Position numbers and translations under genes: made by a program
Assembly: GCA_025934435.1 (NCBI GenBank)
Contig: JAICYB010000023.1
Coordinates: 1 to 44,821, forward strand
Reading direction: 5' to 3'
From: Actinomycetes bacterium
GTDB lineage: Bacteria > Actinomycetota > JAICYB01
Length of the DNA: 44,821 nt
Shown here: piece after piece, positions 22,854 through 30,697 of the stretch
Position numbering within the stretch: the stretch's first letter is position 1
Layout of the letters: each line of letters begins with the position of its first letter
Notes under the pieces: model-generated
What the model was told of the DNA's origin: nothing
The model's input: only the letters and a program-made list of their open reading frames with translations
The model's database searches: none

Positions 22854-24023
22854 CTGACCTCGCGATCACCGTTCACCACGCTCGCCCGCGCGTACGCCGC
22901 GAGCCTCGCCGGCGATGCGTTCGTCGCCGTCGCGCTCGCGGGATCGCTGTTCTTCACGGTTCCGGCGGAGTCGGCGCGCCCGCACGTTGCGCTCTACCTG
23001 TTGATCACCATGACGCCGTTCGCGCTCTTCGCGCCGGTCCTCGGGCCGGCGCTCGACCGCGCCCGTCGCCGTCGCGCGACCCTCGCCGTTGTCGTCACGA
23101 TCGGGCGCGCGATCTTGTGCGTGCTCATCGCGCGCCATCTGAAGAGCCTGCTGCTCTATCCGGAAGCCTTCGGGATGCTCGTACTGATGAAGAGCTTCTC
23201 GGTGACGAAGTCCGCGCTCGTCCCGGCCGTTGTTTCCGAACGATCCGAACTCGTTCGCGCGAATTCGCGGTTGACACTCGCCGGCGTGATCGGCGGCGCG
23301 GCCGCCGGGTTCCTCGCGGTCGGCGTGTTGAAGCTCGGCGGACCGCGGTGGGTCTTGTTCTGCGGTGCGATCGTCTATCTCGCGGCCGCACGTCTCACGA
23401 TGCTCGTTCCGCGAGCGAAGGCGGCGCCGCTCGGAGACGTTGCCGGTTCATCCGGAGCCATACATGTGGGCGGGATCCGGCTGGCCGCGTTCGCGATGGC
23501 CGTGTTGCGCGGTGGCGTCGGTTTCCTCGTGTTCTTGCTCGCCTTCGCGCTGAAGCGGCAGAACGAACCCGCGTGGTTCTACGGTGCAGTCGTTGGTGCT
23601 TCGTCCGCCGGGGGATTCATCGGCGCGGTCGTCGCACCGCGCGTGCGTAAGATCCTGCGCGAAGAAGCGCTGCTCGTTTCGGCGCTCGCGCTGCCCGCGG
23701 CCGCGGCACTGGTCTGTGCGCGCTCGCAGGGTCGTCCGGCGGCGCTGATCGTTGCCTTCATGCTCGGGCTCGGCGCGTCGGCCGGCCGTGCGGGGTTCGA
23801 CAGTCTCGTCCAGCGCGATGCGCCCGACACGGCGTGGGGACGCGCCTTCGCGCGCTACGAGGCGTACTTCCAGCTCGCGTGGGTGATCGGCGCCTTCTTG
23901 CCGGTGCTCCATTCGATCTCGACGGGCTTCGGTCTCGTCCTGCTCGCGCTCGGCCTCGTCCTCGGCGGATTCATCTATCTCGGAGGTCTCGCCGCCGACA
24001 CGCTGACGCACGCCAAGACCTAG
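22854..24023 (+). CDS. MFS-type transporter, probable CTG start
   Basis: 389 residues if read from CTG 22854. About 11-12 hydrophobic helices are visible, with the loop LGPALDRARRRRAT between helices 2 and 3 as in MFS proteins, and an internal repeat near residue 200. The first helix (SLAGDAFVAVALAGSLFF) lies before the first normal start codon in frame (ATG 23001), which would delete it. No ATG, GTG or TTG is in frame after the TAG at 22839. The substrate is unknown. The stop overlaps the convergent thiamine-binding gene by 4 nt. Confidence 0.75.
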   Translation: MTSRSPFTTLARAYAASLAGDAFVAVALAGSLFFTVPAESARPHVALYLLITMTPFALFAPVLGPALDRARRRRATLAVVVTIGRAILCVLIARHLKSLLLYPEAFGMLVLMKSFSVTKSALVPAVVSERSELVRANSRLTLAGVIGGAAAGFLAVGVLKLGGPRWVLFCGAIVYLAAARLTMLVPRAKAAPLGDVAGSSGAIHVGGIRLAAFAMAVLRGGVGFLVFLLAFALKRQNEPAWFYGAVVGASSAGGFIGAVVAPRVRKILREEALLVSALALPAAAALVCARSQGRPAALIVAFMLGLGASAGRAGFDSLVQRDAPDTAWGRAFARYEAYFQLAWVIGAFLPVLHSISTGFGLVLLALGLVLGGFIYLGGLAADTLTHAKT

Positions 24024-24310
24024 AGCCGTTCTTCGATCGCCGCGATCTTCGCGTCGAGCGCGCCCGTCGTTCCCGGACGGATATCCGCTTTCAGGACGAG
24101 GCTCACCCGTTCCGACCGCGCGAGCACCGCGTCGACCGCGCGCTTCACGACGTTCATCACGACGTCCCACTCACCTTCGATCTCCGTGAACATCGAATTC
24201 GTGCGGTTGGGCAGGCCGGAGTCGCGGACGATTCGCACGGCATCCGCGACCTCGTCGGCGACGGACGGCGAGGCCGTCCCGATCGGGGTCACGCTGAAGG
24301 CAACGATCAT
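24020..24310 (-). CDS. MTH1187/DUF77 thiamine-binding family protein
   Basis: 96 residues, the family's usual size. MIVAFSVTPIGTASPSVADEV is the characteristic start; MFTEIEGEWDVVMNVVKRA and RVSLVLKADIRPG follow, giving a ferredoxin-like fold. Some members bind hydroxymethylpyrimidine or thiamine. A perfect AAGGAGG lies 6 nt before the ATG. It is divergent from the PspC gene. Confidence 0.88.
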   Translation of the reverse strand: MIVAFSVTPIGTASPSVADEVADAVRIVRDSGLPNRTNSMFTEIEGEWDVVMNVVKRAVDAVLARSERVSLVLKADIRPGTTGALDAKIAAIEERL

Positions 24311-24347
24311 CTGTCCTCCTTGTGTGGGCACTCGGTACGCTTTCACC

Positions 24348-24794
24348 ATGACGGACGACGCGGGCACGCCGCCGCCGCAAGCTCTTCCGCCGGAAACGCC
24401 TCCGCCCCCCGTCACCCATCAGCTCCGTCGCAGCGGCGACGACAAGATGATCGCCGGCGTCTGCGGCGGGCTCGCGGCGTACCTCGGCGTCGATACCGCG
24501 CTCGTGCGTGTTGCCGCGGTGATCCTCGCACTGACCGGTGGCGCGGCGGTCATCGCGTATATCGTCGCGTGGGTCGTGATCCCCGAAGCGCGACCGGGCG
24601 AGCTCCGCGCGGGGGCGCATCACGTCGGGAATGCGGATACAGCGCGCTTCATCGCGGGTGCCGTGCTGATCGGGATCGGCGGGCTCGCATTGCTCCACTC
24701 GGTGCTGCCCGGAGTCTTCTTCTCCCGGATGATCTGGCCGCTCGCCCTCGTCGGCGTCGGCGTGTACCTGCTCATACGCGGGACGAACCACTGA
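24348..24794 (+). CDS. PspC-domain membrane protein
   Basis: 148 residues. A Pro-rich N-terminus (about 25 residues) precedes the PspC domain: DDKMIAGVCGGLAAYLGVD near residues 31-50, then a hydrophobic helix and AYIVAWVVIPEARPG. Two further helices follow (near residues 103-120 and 128-145). In other bacteria PspC links envelope stress to the phage-shock or LiaRS-type response. No ribosome-binding site is seen; TACGCT ends 6 bp before the ATG, so the mRNA may be leaderless. It overlaps the next gene by TGATG. Confidence 0.88.
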   Translation: MTDDAGTPPPQALPPETPPPPVTHQLRRSGDDKMIAGVCGGLAAYLGVDTALVRVAAVILALTGGAAVIAYIVAWVVIPEARPGELRAGAHHVGNADTARFIAGAVLIGIGGLALLHSVLPGVFFSRMIWPLALVGVGVYLLIRGTNH

Positions 24795-25405
24795 TGTGGT
24801 CGTCGCGCCTCATCGCGGGTGCGGTCCTCGTCACCCTTGGGATCGGTTGGCTGCTGCAGACGGCGGGTGTCGTCCACTTCGATTCGAACGTCATCGCGCC
24901 GCTCGCGCTGATCGGGATCGGCGTCGTGCTCGTAGTCGGCGCGCCTCACGGACTGCACGTCCCGTTCCTCGTCGCAGGGATCATCCTCACGGCGGTGCTC
25001 GCGGGCGACAGCGGGATCCATCACCACCCTCGCGTCATCAAAGAGCACGCGTCGAGCGCGCAGCGTCCGCATTCCGCGGCCGAGATACATCCGTACCGGC
25101 TCGGCGTCGGAAACCTCGTCGTCGATCTCACGTCGCTTCCGTTGAACGGTGAGACCTACCACGTGTCGGCGCGCGTCGGGACGGGCAGTCTCGACGTCGT
25201 TGTCCCGACGGGACAATCCGTTCGTGTGAGCGCGCATTCCGGCGTCGGCAACCTGAACATCTTCGGCCAGCATTCCGCCGGCGCGGGCACGAATGACACG
25301 GTGAACGTGAATTACCCGAACCGGACGCGGTTCGTCCTCACGCTCCGCGTCGGCGCCGGTTCGATCCGCGTCGTGCATCGCGCCTCGGCGATGATGAGCA
25401 CGTGA
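24794..25405 (+). CDS. LiaF-like membrane protein
   Basis: 203 residues. Three N-terminal hydrophobic helices (about residues 5-75) precede a soluble C-terminal beta-helix-like domain. The domain has GVGNLVVDLTSLPL, ARVGTGSLDVVVPTGQSVRVSA and VGAGSIRVV, the short-repeat pattern of the LiaF/YvqF C-terminal domain, which reacts to cell-wall stress. It starts on the last base of the PspC gene's stop. The three-gene run PspC-LiaF-like-small membrane protein has no visible two-component pair beside it. Confidence 0.85.
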   Translation: MWSSRLIAGAVLVTLGIGWLLQTAGVVHFDSNVIAPLALIGIGVVLVVGAPHGLHVPFLVAGIILTAVLAGDSGIHHHPRVIKEHASSAQRPHSAAEIHPYRLGVGNLVVDLTSLPLNGETYHVSARVGTGSLDVVVPTGQSVRVSAHSGVGNLNIFGQHSAGAGTNDTVNVNYPNRTRFVLTLRVGAGSIRVVHRASAMMST

Positions 25406-25617
25406 TGCGCGAGTTCAACATCACGTCGCTCGTCGCCGGCATCGTGTTCATCGTGCTCGGCGTGTTGTTCCTGCTCGATCGTCTCGGCGTGCTGACCTTG
25501 TCGGCGCAGTACGTGTGGCCGATCATCCTCGTCGCCCTCGGCTTCGCGATCATCTTCGGCGGCGAGCGGCGCCGCCGGGGGCCCGGGGTCCGTCACATCC
25601 ATCACGACGACGAGTAG
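25405..25617 (+). CDS. 70-residue two-helix membrane protein (LiaI/DUF5668-like)
   Basis: Two hydrophobic helices (LVAGIVFIVLGVLFLLD and YVWPIILVALGFAIIFG) with a basic, His/Asp-rich tail (GERRRRGPG, HIHHDDE). This matches the N-terminal membrane part of LiaF-like proteins and small LiaI-type partners. It is coupled to the LiaF-like gene by TGATG. An in-frame GTG one codon earlier is possible. The stop TAG overlaps the GTG start of the oxidoreductase that follows. Confidence 0.75.
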   Translation: MREFNITSLVAGIVFIVLGVLFLLDRLGVLTLSAQYVWPIILVALGFAIIFGGERRRRGPGVRHIHHDDE

Positions 25618-26654
25618 TGCTCCGCGTCGGACTCGTCGGTTGCGGTTTCATCGGCAACGTCCATAGCTGGGCGCTGTGGGCGCTGCGAAAGACCGGCGTC
25701 GTCGATCTGTCCGTCGTGGCCGTGTGCGACGCGGATGCCGAACGCGCGTCGGCGCTCGCGAAGCCGCACGATGCCGAGGTTCGTCCGCTCGAAGCATCGC
25801 TCGACGGCGTCGACGTCGTGTACGTCTGCACGCCGACCGCTCAGCACCTCGATGTCGTGCGCGCGGCGTCGGAGCGCGGGCTCGCGATCTTCTGCGAGAA
25901 GCCGCTCGCGCCGAACCTCGGCGAGGCCGGCGAGGTCGCGCGACTGTTGCGGACGGTGCCCCACCAGGTCGGCCTCGTCCTGCGTGCGGCCCCCGTCTTC
26001 GAAGAGATCGCCGGACGGATCACCGCCGGCACGTACGGACGTCCGATGGCCGTGTCGCTCCGCGACGACCAGTTCTTCCCGAACCAGGGTCAGTACGCGT
26101 CCACGTGGCGGTCCGACCGCGGCATCGCGGGCGGCGGCACGCTGATCGAGCACTCGATCCACGACATCGACGTGTTGCGGTGGCTGCTCGGTGATGCGTC
26201 GGGCCTGTCGTGTCACACGTCGTCGTTCTTCGCGTTCGAGGGGATCGAAGATCTCGCGACGGTCACGTTCTCGTTCACGGACGGGAAGACCGCGAACCTG
26301 CTGTCGATCTGGCATCAGGTGCTGTCGCGACCGTCGACGCGCCGCCTCGAGGTCTTCTGCGAGAACGGTCTCATGTGGACCGAGGACGACAACACGGGTC
26401 CGCTGTACGTGCAGACGTCCGCGGGAAGCGAGGTCGTCGACTGCGCGCTTCCGGAGTGGACCAACGAGATCCCCGTGGCGACCGACGTGCGGAAGAGTCT
26501 CGGCCTGTACGCCGAGGCGAGCCGCCGGTTCCTGTCGGCCGTGTCCAACGGAACGAGCGGCTCACCCAGCGCTGATGACGCCTTCGCCGCGCACCGCATC
26601 GTCGACGCGTGCTACGCCTCGGCGGGGCGCGGCGGTGAACCTGTGAAGCTCTAA
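25617..26654 (+). CDS. Gfo/Idh/MocA-family oxidoreductase
   Basis: 345 residues from a GTG start on the last base of the preceding stop. The N-terminal Rossmann domain has GLVGCGFIGNVHS and the conserved EKPLAPN (near residue 98). The C-terminal domain has the GGTLIEHSIHDIDVLRW signature with the likely catalytic His. Such enzymes oxidise or reduce sugars, inositols or their derivatives with NAD(P). Co-location with the PspC/LiaF trio looks incidental. No sugar genes are adjacent, so the substrate is unknown. Confidence 0.9.
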   Translation: MLRVGLVGCGFIGNVHSWALWALRKTGVVDLSVVAVCDADAERASALAKPHDAEVRPLEASLDGVDVVYVCTPTAQHLDVVRAASERGLAIFCEKPLAPNLGEAGEVARLLRTVPHQVGLVLRAAPVFEEIAGRITAGTYGRPMAVSLRDDQFFPNQGQYASTWRSDRGIAGGGTLIEHSIHDIDVLRWLLGDASGLSCHTSSFFAFEGIEDLATVTFSFTDGKTANLLSIWHQVLSRPSTRRLEVFCENGLMWTEDDNTGPLYVQTSAGSEVVDCALPEWTNEIPVATDVRKSLGLYAEASRRFLSAVSNGTSGSPSADDAFAAHRIVDACYASAGRGGEPVKL

Positions 26655-28072
26655 CTTCCCACGAGCGACAGTTCGCGTTGCCGTACCGGCGTCTTCGTTT
26701 CCGCCGCGCCGGTTGTCGTGATCTCGGCGAGCGACCGTTCGATGCCGCTCGCGATGACGTCGATGTCCGGAAGCGCGTCGTGATCGCCCAGCACACCGAA
26801 CCCGATCGCGCCGTCGTAGGTGAGCGCGCCGATCGACAGTGCTTGGTTCGCGGCGAGCGGCGCCTGCGGGTAGAGCTCCACGAGACGCCGGCCCAGCAGG
26901 TACAGCGGGAACTGGGGGCCTGGGATGTTCGTCACGAGCAGATTGAACGCGCGGAGCGCCGACTGCAGGTGCGTCATCGCCGCGATGCCGGCCGTGGGTA
27001 GGAAGGACGACATGCGCACGATCGCGTCACCGGCGGCGATCTGTCCCGACGACTTGGCGTGCGCCATGTGGCGATGCACCGTTTCGACGCGCTCGATCGG
27101 ATCGTCCAGGGAAATCGGCAGTGAGATGATGACCATCGCGACACGGTTGCCGAAAGCGTCGTCGCCTTCGCTCCGAACGGAGACGGGCACCATCACGCGC
27201 ATGTCCTTCGGGCGACGACGGCGATGCTCGCACCAGTCGCGCATCCCACCGGCGACCGCGGCGAGGATCGCATCGTTCACGGTCACCCCGAGCGTCGACT
27301 TCAAGCGCTTCGCCTCGGTGAGCGAACCCTGCGCGAGCGCGTAGCGCCGGCGAGAACCGATGGTCTTGTTGAGCGGCGTCCGCGGCGCGGGACGGATCAT
27401 CGTTCGCGCGAGCTCCGTCGTTCCCTTGAGGAAGGACGAAGCTTCGGCGATCGTGCGGCGCGGGTCGCGCAGAGCGCGCGTGACGTTCGATGCGAGCTCC
27501 CGCGTTTCGTGCAAACGGTCCTGCGCGGCACCCGCGATCAACTCGACGGGCGACGGAGTGCGCTCGATCTCGGACCAGGTGGGCTCGAGAGATTCACGCG
27601 GCTGCGCGTCCGGTGATGCGTCCAACAGAACAGCGTGGAGATCGACACCGGAGACGCCGTCCCAGAGGGCGTGATGCGTCTTCGACAGGACGGCGAAGCG
27701 GTTGCTCCGGAGTCCTTCGATCAGCCACATCTCCCAAAGCGGACGCGTCTGCGTGAGCGGTTCGGAAAGGATGCGTCCGGTGATGCGCATCAATTCGAAA
27801 TTCGTCGGAGCGGGAAGACGCACGCGTTGTACGTGGGCGGCCATGTCGAAGTTCGGATCGTTCACCCAGAGCGGACGATGCCCGCCCCCCGGCACGCGAA
27901 CGAGCCGGTCGCGGAAGCGCGGAACGAGCGGCATCCGGCGATCGAGCATGTCGACCAGCTCGTCGTCTGCGGGTGGGGGACCCTCGTAGATCGCGAGCGA
28001 TGAGATGTGCATCGGCGTGCGCTCGCTCTCGAGGTGGAGGAAGCTCGCATCAAGCGGCGCAAGCCTCTGCAT
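26651..28072 (-). CDS. Wax ester synthase / diacylglycerol acyltransferase (WS/DGAT)
   Basis: 473 residues. The active-site HHxxxDG is H133-H134-A-L-W-D138-G139. The N-terminus (LAPLDASFLHLESERTPMH) and the late NIPGPQFPLYLLG and LSIGALTYDGAIGFGV segments are typical of actinobacterial WS/DGAT proteins, which make triacylglycerol or wax esters from acyl-CoA for storage. The ATG at 28072 shares a base with the stop of a 53-residue ORF (TGATG). The nearby acyl-CoA dehydrogenases fit a lipid-metabolism context. Substrate preference is unknown. Confidence 0.93.
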   Translation of the reverse strand: MQRLAPLDASFLHLESERTPMHISSLAIYEGPPPADDELVDMLDRRMPLVPRFRDRLVRVPGGGHRPLWVNDPNFDMAAHVQRVRLPAPTNFELMRITGRILSEPLTQTRPLWEMWLIEGLRSNRFAVLSKTHHALWDGVSGVDLHAVLLDASPDAQPRESLEPTWSEIERTPSPVELIAGAAQDRLHETRELASNVTRALRDPRRTIAEASSFLKGTTELARTMIRPAPRTPLNKTIGSRRRYALAQGSLTEAKRLKSTLGVTVNDAILAAVAGGMRDWCEHRRRRPKDMRVMVPVSVRSEGDDAFGNRVAMVIISLPISLDDPIERVETVHRHMAHAKSSGQIAAGDAIVRMSSFLPTAGIAAMTHLQSALRAFNLLVTNIPGPQFPLYLLGRRLVELYPQAPLAANQALSIGALTYDGAIGFGVLGDHDALPDIDVIASGIERSLAEITTTGAAETKTPVRQRELSLVGS

Positions 28073-28233
28073 CAAAGCGACTCGAGACGAACCGAGAACA
28101 TCTCTTCGAGCTCGTCCCAGAGGCAGCTGTCGCCGCACTCGTCGATGAATTCGGCGTCGATCGGTGTCGCACCGACGCCGACACGAAGCATCAGCGGCAG
28201 CTCGATCTTGTCGCGGACCGGGAGCACGCTCAT
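28072..28233 (-). CDS. 53-residue unknown protein coupled to WS/DGAT
   Basis: It reads from an ATG at 28233 preceded by AGGAGG 7 nt upstream, a strong site. The sequence is acidic (MSVLPVRDKIELPL, then AEFIDECGDSCLWDELEEMF) with two Cys separated by Gly-Asp-Ser. I see no signal peptide or membrane helix. It is translationally coupled to the acyltransferase. A small partner or regulator is possible, but I do not recognise it. Confidence 0.65.
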   Translation of the reverse strand: MSVLPVRDKIELPLMLRVGVGATPIDAEFIDECGDSCLWDELEEMFSVRLESL

Positions 28234-28292
28234 AGGAAACCTCCTGAGCAAGATGGGGGCGTGTGCGGCGGGTGAAGAAGCTGTGAACAACA

Positions 28293-28313
28293 GGGGGCCG
28301 CTACCCGGCCCCC
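28293..28313. repeat. 8-bp GC-rich hairpin in the 28234-28517 spacer
   Basis: GGGGGCCG (28293-28300), CTACC loop, CGGCCCCC (28306-28313). There is no T-run on either side, so it is not a standard intrinsic terminator. The rest of the 284-bp divergent spacer holds a CTGGTC/GACCAG pair about 110 bp apart and several GC-rich blocks, but no RNA family I could name. Confidence 0.6.
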
Positions 28314-28462
28314 ACTAGCTGGTCCATCGGCAACACCTCCCCGTGCGGCCGTGGCTTGTCGTTCCGGCCATTCAAGCAAGGCCTCGGGAGCCGGACAAGG
28401 CCCTCCCACCTGCGCGTACTTCGCTGACCAGGGCGAACGTTCTTTGACGATCTCGTGTCATC

Positions 28463-28491
28463 TTGACCCTGGTTTTGCGGGCGCCGAGCAT
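28463..28491 (+). promoter_or_regulatory. Possible promoter of the acyl-CoA dehydrogenase pair
   Basis: TTGACC (28463-28468), a 17-bp spacer and GAGCAT (28486-28491). The -10 match is poor. The gene start at 28518 lies about 26 bp after, with GGGAGGG between. Confidence 0.4.
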
Positions 28492-28517
28492 GTTCCGTAC
28501 GCATAAGGGAGGGTCAC

Positions 28518-29693
28518 TTGGATCTCACGTGGAGTCCTGAAGAAGAAGCGTTCCGCCAAGAGGTGCGTGACTGGTTGACGGCGAACGTCCCGACGGACGG
28601 TCCTGCCGGTGACGTCGAGGAGTTCGACGACTCGGAGGAGTCGTTCGAGTTCCGTCGCGCCTGGCAGCGCACACTCGGTGAAGCGGGCTACCTCGCGATG
28701 CATTGGCCGACCGAGTACGGCGGCGGCGGACGAACCCTCGTCGAGCAGGTCATCTTCAACGAGGAGTACGCGCGCGCGAAGGCGCCGGCGCCGGTCAACG
28801 GCCTCGGGCTGAACCTCGTCGGCCCGACGCTCATCACGCACGGCACGGACGAACAGAAGAGCCGCTTCCTGAAGAACATCCTCACGGCGGACGAGATCTG
28901 GTGCCAGGGCTACTCGGAACCGAACGCGGGTTCCGATCTCGCGGGCCTCCAAACGAAGGCCGAACTCGTCGGCGACGAATTCGTGATCAACGGCCAGAAG
29001 ATCTGGACGACCCTCGCGCCGTTCGGGGACTGGATCTTCGTTCTATGCCGGACGGATCCCGACGCGCCGAAGCACCAGGGGATCAGCTACATCCTCTGCG
29101 ACATGCATCAGCCGGGCGTGGAGGTTCGTCCCATCCGCCAGATCACCGGGACGACGGGTTTCGGCGAGGTCTTCTTCACCAACGCGCGGACGCCCGCGAG
29201 CATGCTCGTCGGATCGCTCAACGACGGCTGGCGCGTCGCGATGACGACGCTCATGTTCGAGCGTGGCGGGAACATCCTCGGGACGGCGGTTCGCTACCGG
29301 TCGATGATGACGGACCTGCGTGCGTTGGCCGAGTCGACAAAGCACAACGGCGGGTACGCGATCGACGATCCGGTGATCCGTCAGCGCCTCGGGCAGCTGC
29401 TGGTCGAGGTCGAGCTGCTACGTCACAACTCCGAGCGCGCGATGTCACCGCTGCTGCACGGTGAGCCGCCCGGTCCGGAATCGTCCATGGGGAAGCTCTA
29501 CTGGTCGGAGTGGTACGTCCGCGCGACGGAGCTTGCGATGGACATCCTCGGCACCGCGGGCTTGCACCCGGGTGTGTGGCTCACGGAATACCTCGGCGCG
29601 CGCGCGTCGACGATCTACACCGGTACGTCGGAGATCCAACGGAACATCCTCGCCGAGCGCGTGCTGGGGCTTCCGCGGGGAGGGAGGAACTAG
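28518..29693 (+). CDS. Acyl-CoA dehydrogenase, large subunit type
   Basis: 391 residues from a TTG start behind AAGGGAGGG. The N-terminal helical domain begins MDLTWSPEEEAFRQEVRDWL. The FAD/substrate motifs CQGYSEPNAGSDLAGLQT and GQKIWTTLAP are clear, and the C-terminal YTGTSEIQRNILAERVLGLP ends the enzyme. The Glu of classical YEGT is Thr here. The next gene is a second, shorter family member that starts 1 nt into this stop codon. This matches the alpha2beta2 heteromeric dehydrogenases known from actinobacterial steroid side-chain breakdown, where each subunit alone is inactive. The actual substrate here is unknown. Confidence 0.9.
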   Translation: MDLTWSPEEEAFRQEVRDWLTANVPTDGPAGDVEEFDDSEESFEFRRAWQRTLGEAGYLAMHWPTEYGGGGRTLVEQVIFNEEYARAKAPAPVNGLGLNLVGPTLITHGTDEQKSRFLKNILTADEIWCQGYSEPNAGSDLAGLQTKAELVGDEFVINGQKIWTTLAPFGDWIFVLCRTDPDAPKHQGISYILCDMHQPGVEVRPIRQITGTTGFGEVFFTNARTPASMLVGSLNDGWRVAMTTLMFERGGNILGTAVRYRSMMTDLRALAESTKHNGGYAIDDPVIRQRLGQLLVEVELLRHNSERAMSPLLHGEPPGPESSMGKLYWSEWYVRATELAMDILGTAGLHPGVWLTEYLGARASTIYTGTSEIQRNILAERVLGLPRGGRN

Positions 29694-30697
29694 TGGACTT
29701 CCGTCTGAATGAAGATCAACGAACACTGCAGTCCGCGGCGCGCGACTTCCTGTCGAAGGAGGTGTCCTCGACCGTCGTGCGGTCGGCGTTCGACTCTCCG
29801 GACGGCGACTCACCCGAGCTCTACAAGAAGATGGTCGAGCTCGGATGGCTCGGTCTCGCGGTGGACGAATCCCTCGGCGGCGTCGGCTACGGGCCGGTCG
29901 AGCAAGCCGTCGTCTGCGAGCAGCTCGGTTACCGCTGCGCGCCCGGGCCGTTCTTCTCGACGGCGTGCCTCGCTGTTCCTGCTCTGGTGTCGCTCGGAGC
30001 GTCGGACCTCGTCGGGCCCCTCCTGGACGGATCGAAGCGCGCGACCGTTATCTGGGACCCAGAGAGCGTTGTCGACGCGCAGCTCGCGGACGGCTTCGTC
30101 GTCGTGGACGGCGCCGTCGCGCGCTGGCTCGACGCGAATGAGGTCGACGTCACGCCGCGTGGGAGCGTCGACGGGACGCGACGCCTGTCGTCCGTCACGA
30201 TCAAAGGCAAGGGCCGCGAGCTCGGTTCGTCCGAACAGTTGCAGTACGGCGACGAGGCGCGCGCGGTCGATCTGATGGCCGCGTACCTCTGCGCGGAGCT
30301 CGTCGGGATCATGCAGTGGGCTCTCGACACGACCGTGCAGTACGTGAAGGATCGCGAAGCGTTCGGGCGTCCGATCGGCGTGTTCCAGGCCGTGCAGCAC
30401 AAGTGCGCGGACATGCTGGTGCACACGGAGACGTCGCGGTCGGCTGCCTATTACGCGGCGTATGCGCTCGCGAAGGGGCTCCCGGACGCAGCGTACGCGA
30501 CATCGGTCGCGGCGGCGTACTGCCTCGACGCGGCGCATTCGGTGACCGGAGAGTGCATCCAGCTGCACGGGGGTATCGGCTTCACGTGGGAACACGACGC
30601 GCACCTGTACTTCAAGCGTGTAACGACGAACCGCGTGCTGCCGGGGAGTGCGGACTATCACCGTGAGCGTGCCCTCCGGCTCGACCCCGCGCGTTGA
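29693..30697 (+). CDS. Acyl-CoA dehydrogenase, small subunit type
   Basis: 334 residues from a GTG overlapping the previous stop (TAGTG). The N-terminus (MDFRLNEDQRTLQSAARDFL) and the C-terminal helical domain (DREAFGRPIGVFQAVQHKCADM, then CIQLHGGIGFTWEHDAHLYFKR) are intact. The middle domain is shortened: the FAD-binding SEPxxGSD motif of the partner is missing. This is the pattern of the beta subunits in FadE-type heterodimers. The conserved QLHGGIGFTWE may hold the catalytic Glu. It probably forms a complex with the protein at 28518-29693. Confidence 0.88.
   Translation: MDFRLNEDQRTLQSAARDFLSKEVSSTVVRSAFDSPDGDSPELYKKMVELGWLGLAVDESLGGVGYGPVEQAVVCEQLGYRCAPGPFFSTACLAVPALVSLGASDLVGPLLDGSKRATVIWDPESVVDAQLADGFVVVDGAVARWLDANEVDVTPRGSVDGTRRLSSVTIKGKGRELGSSEQLQYGDEARAVDLMAAYLCAELVGIMQWALDTTVQYVKDREAFGRPIGVFQAVQHKCADMLVHTETSRSAAYYAAYALAKGLPDAAYATSVAAAYCLDAAHSVTGECIQLHGGIGFTWEHDAHLYFKRVTTNRVLPGSADYHRERALRLDPAR

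Noticed and set aside
28293..28313. GC-rich hairpin as an intrinsic terminator
   Set aside because: No T-run on either strand, and both flanking genes start here and point away from it.
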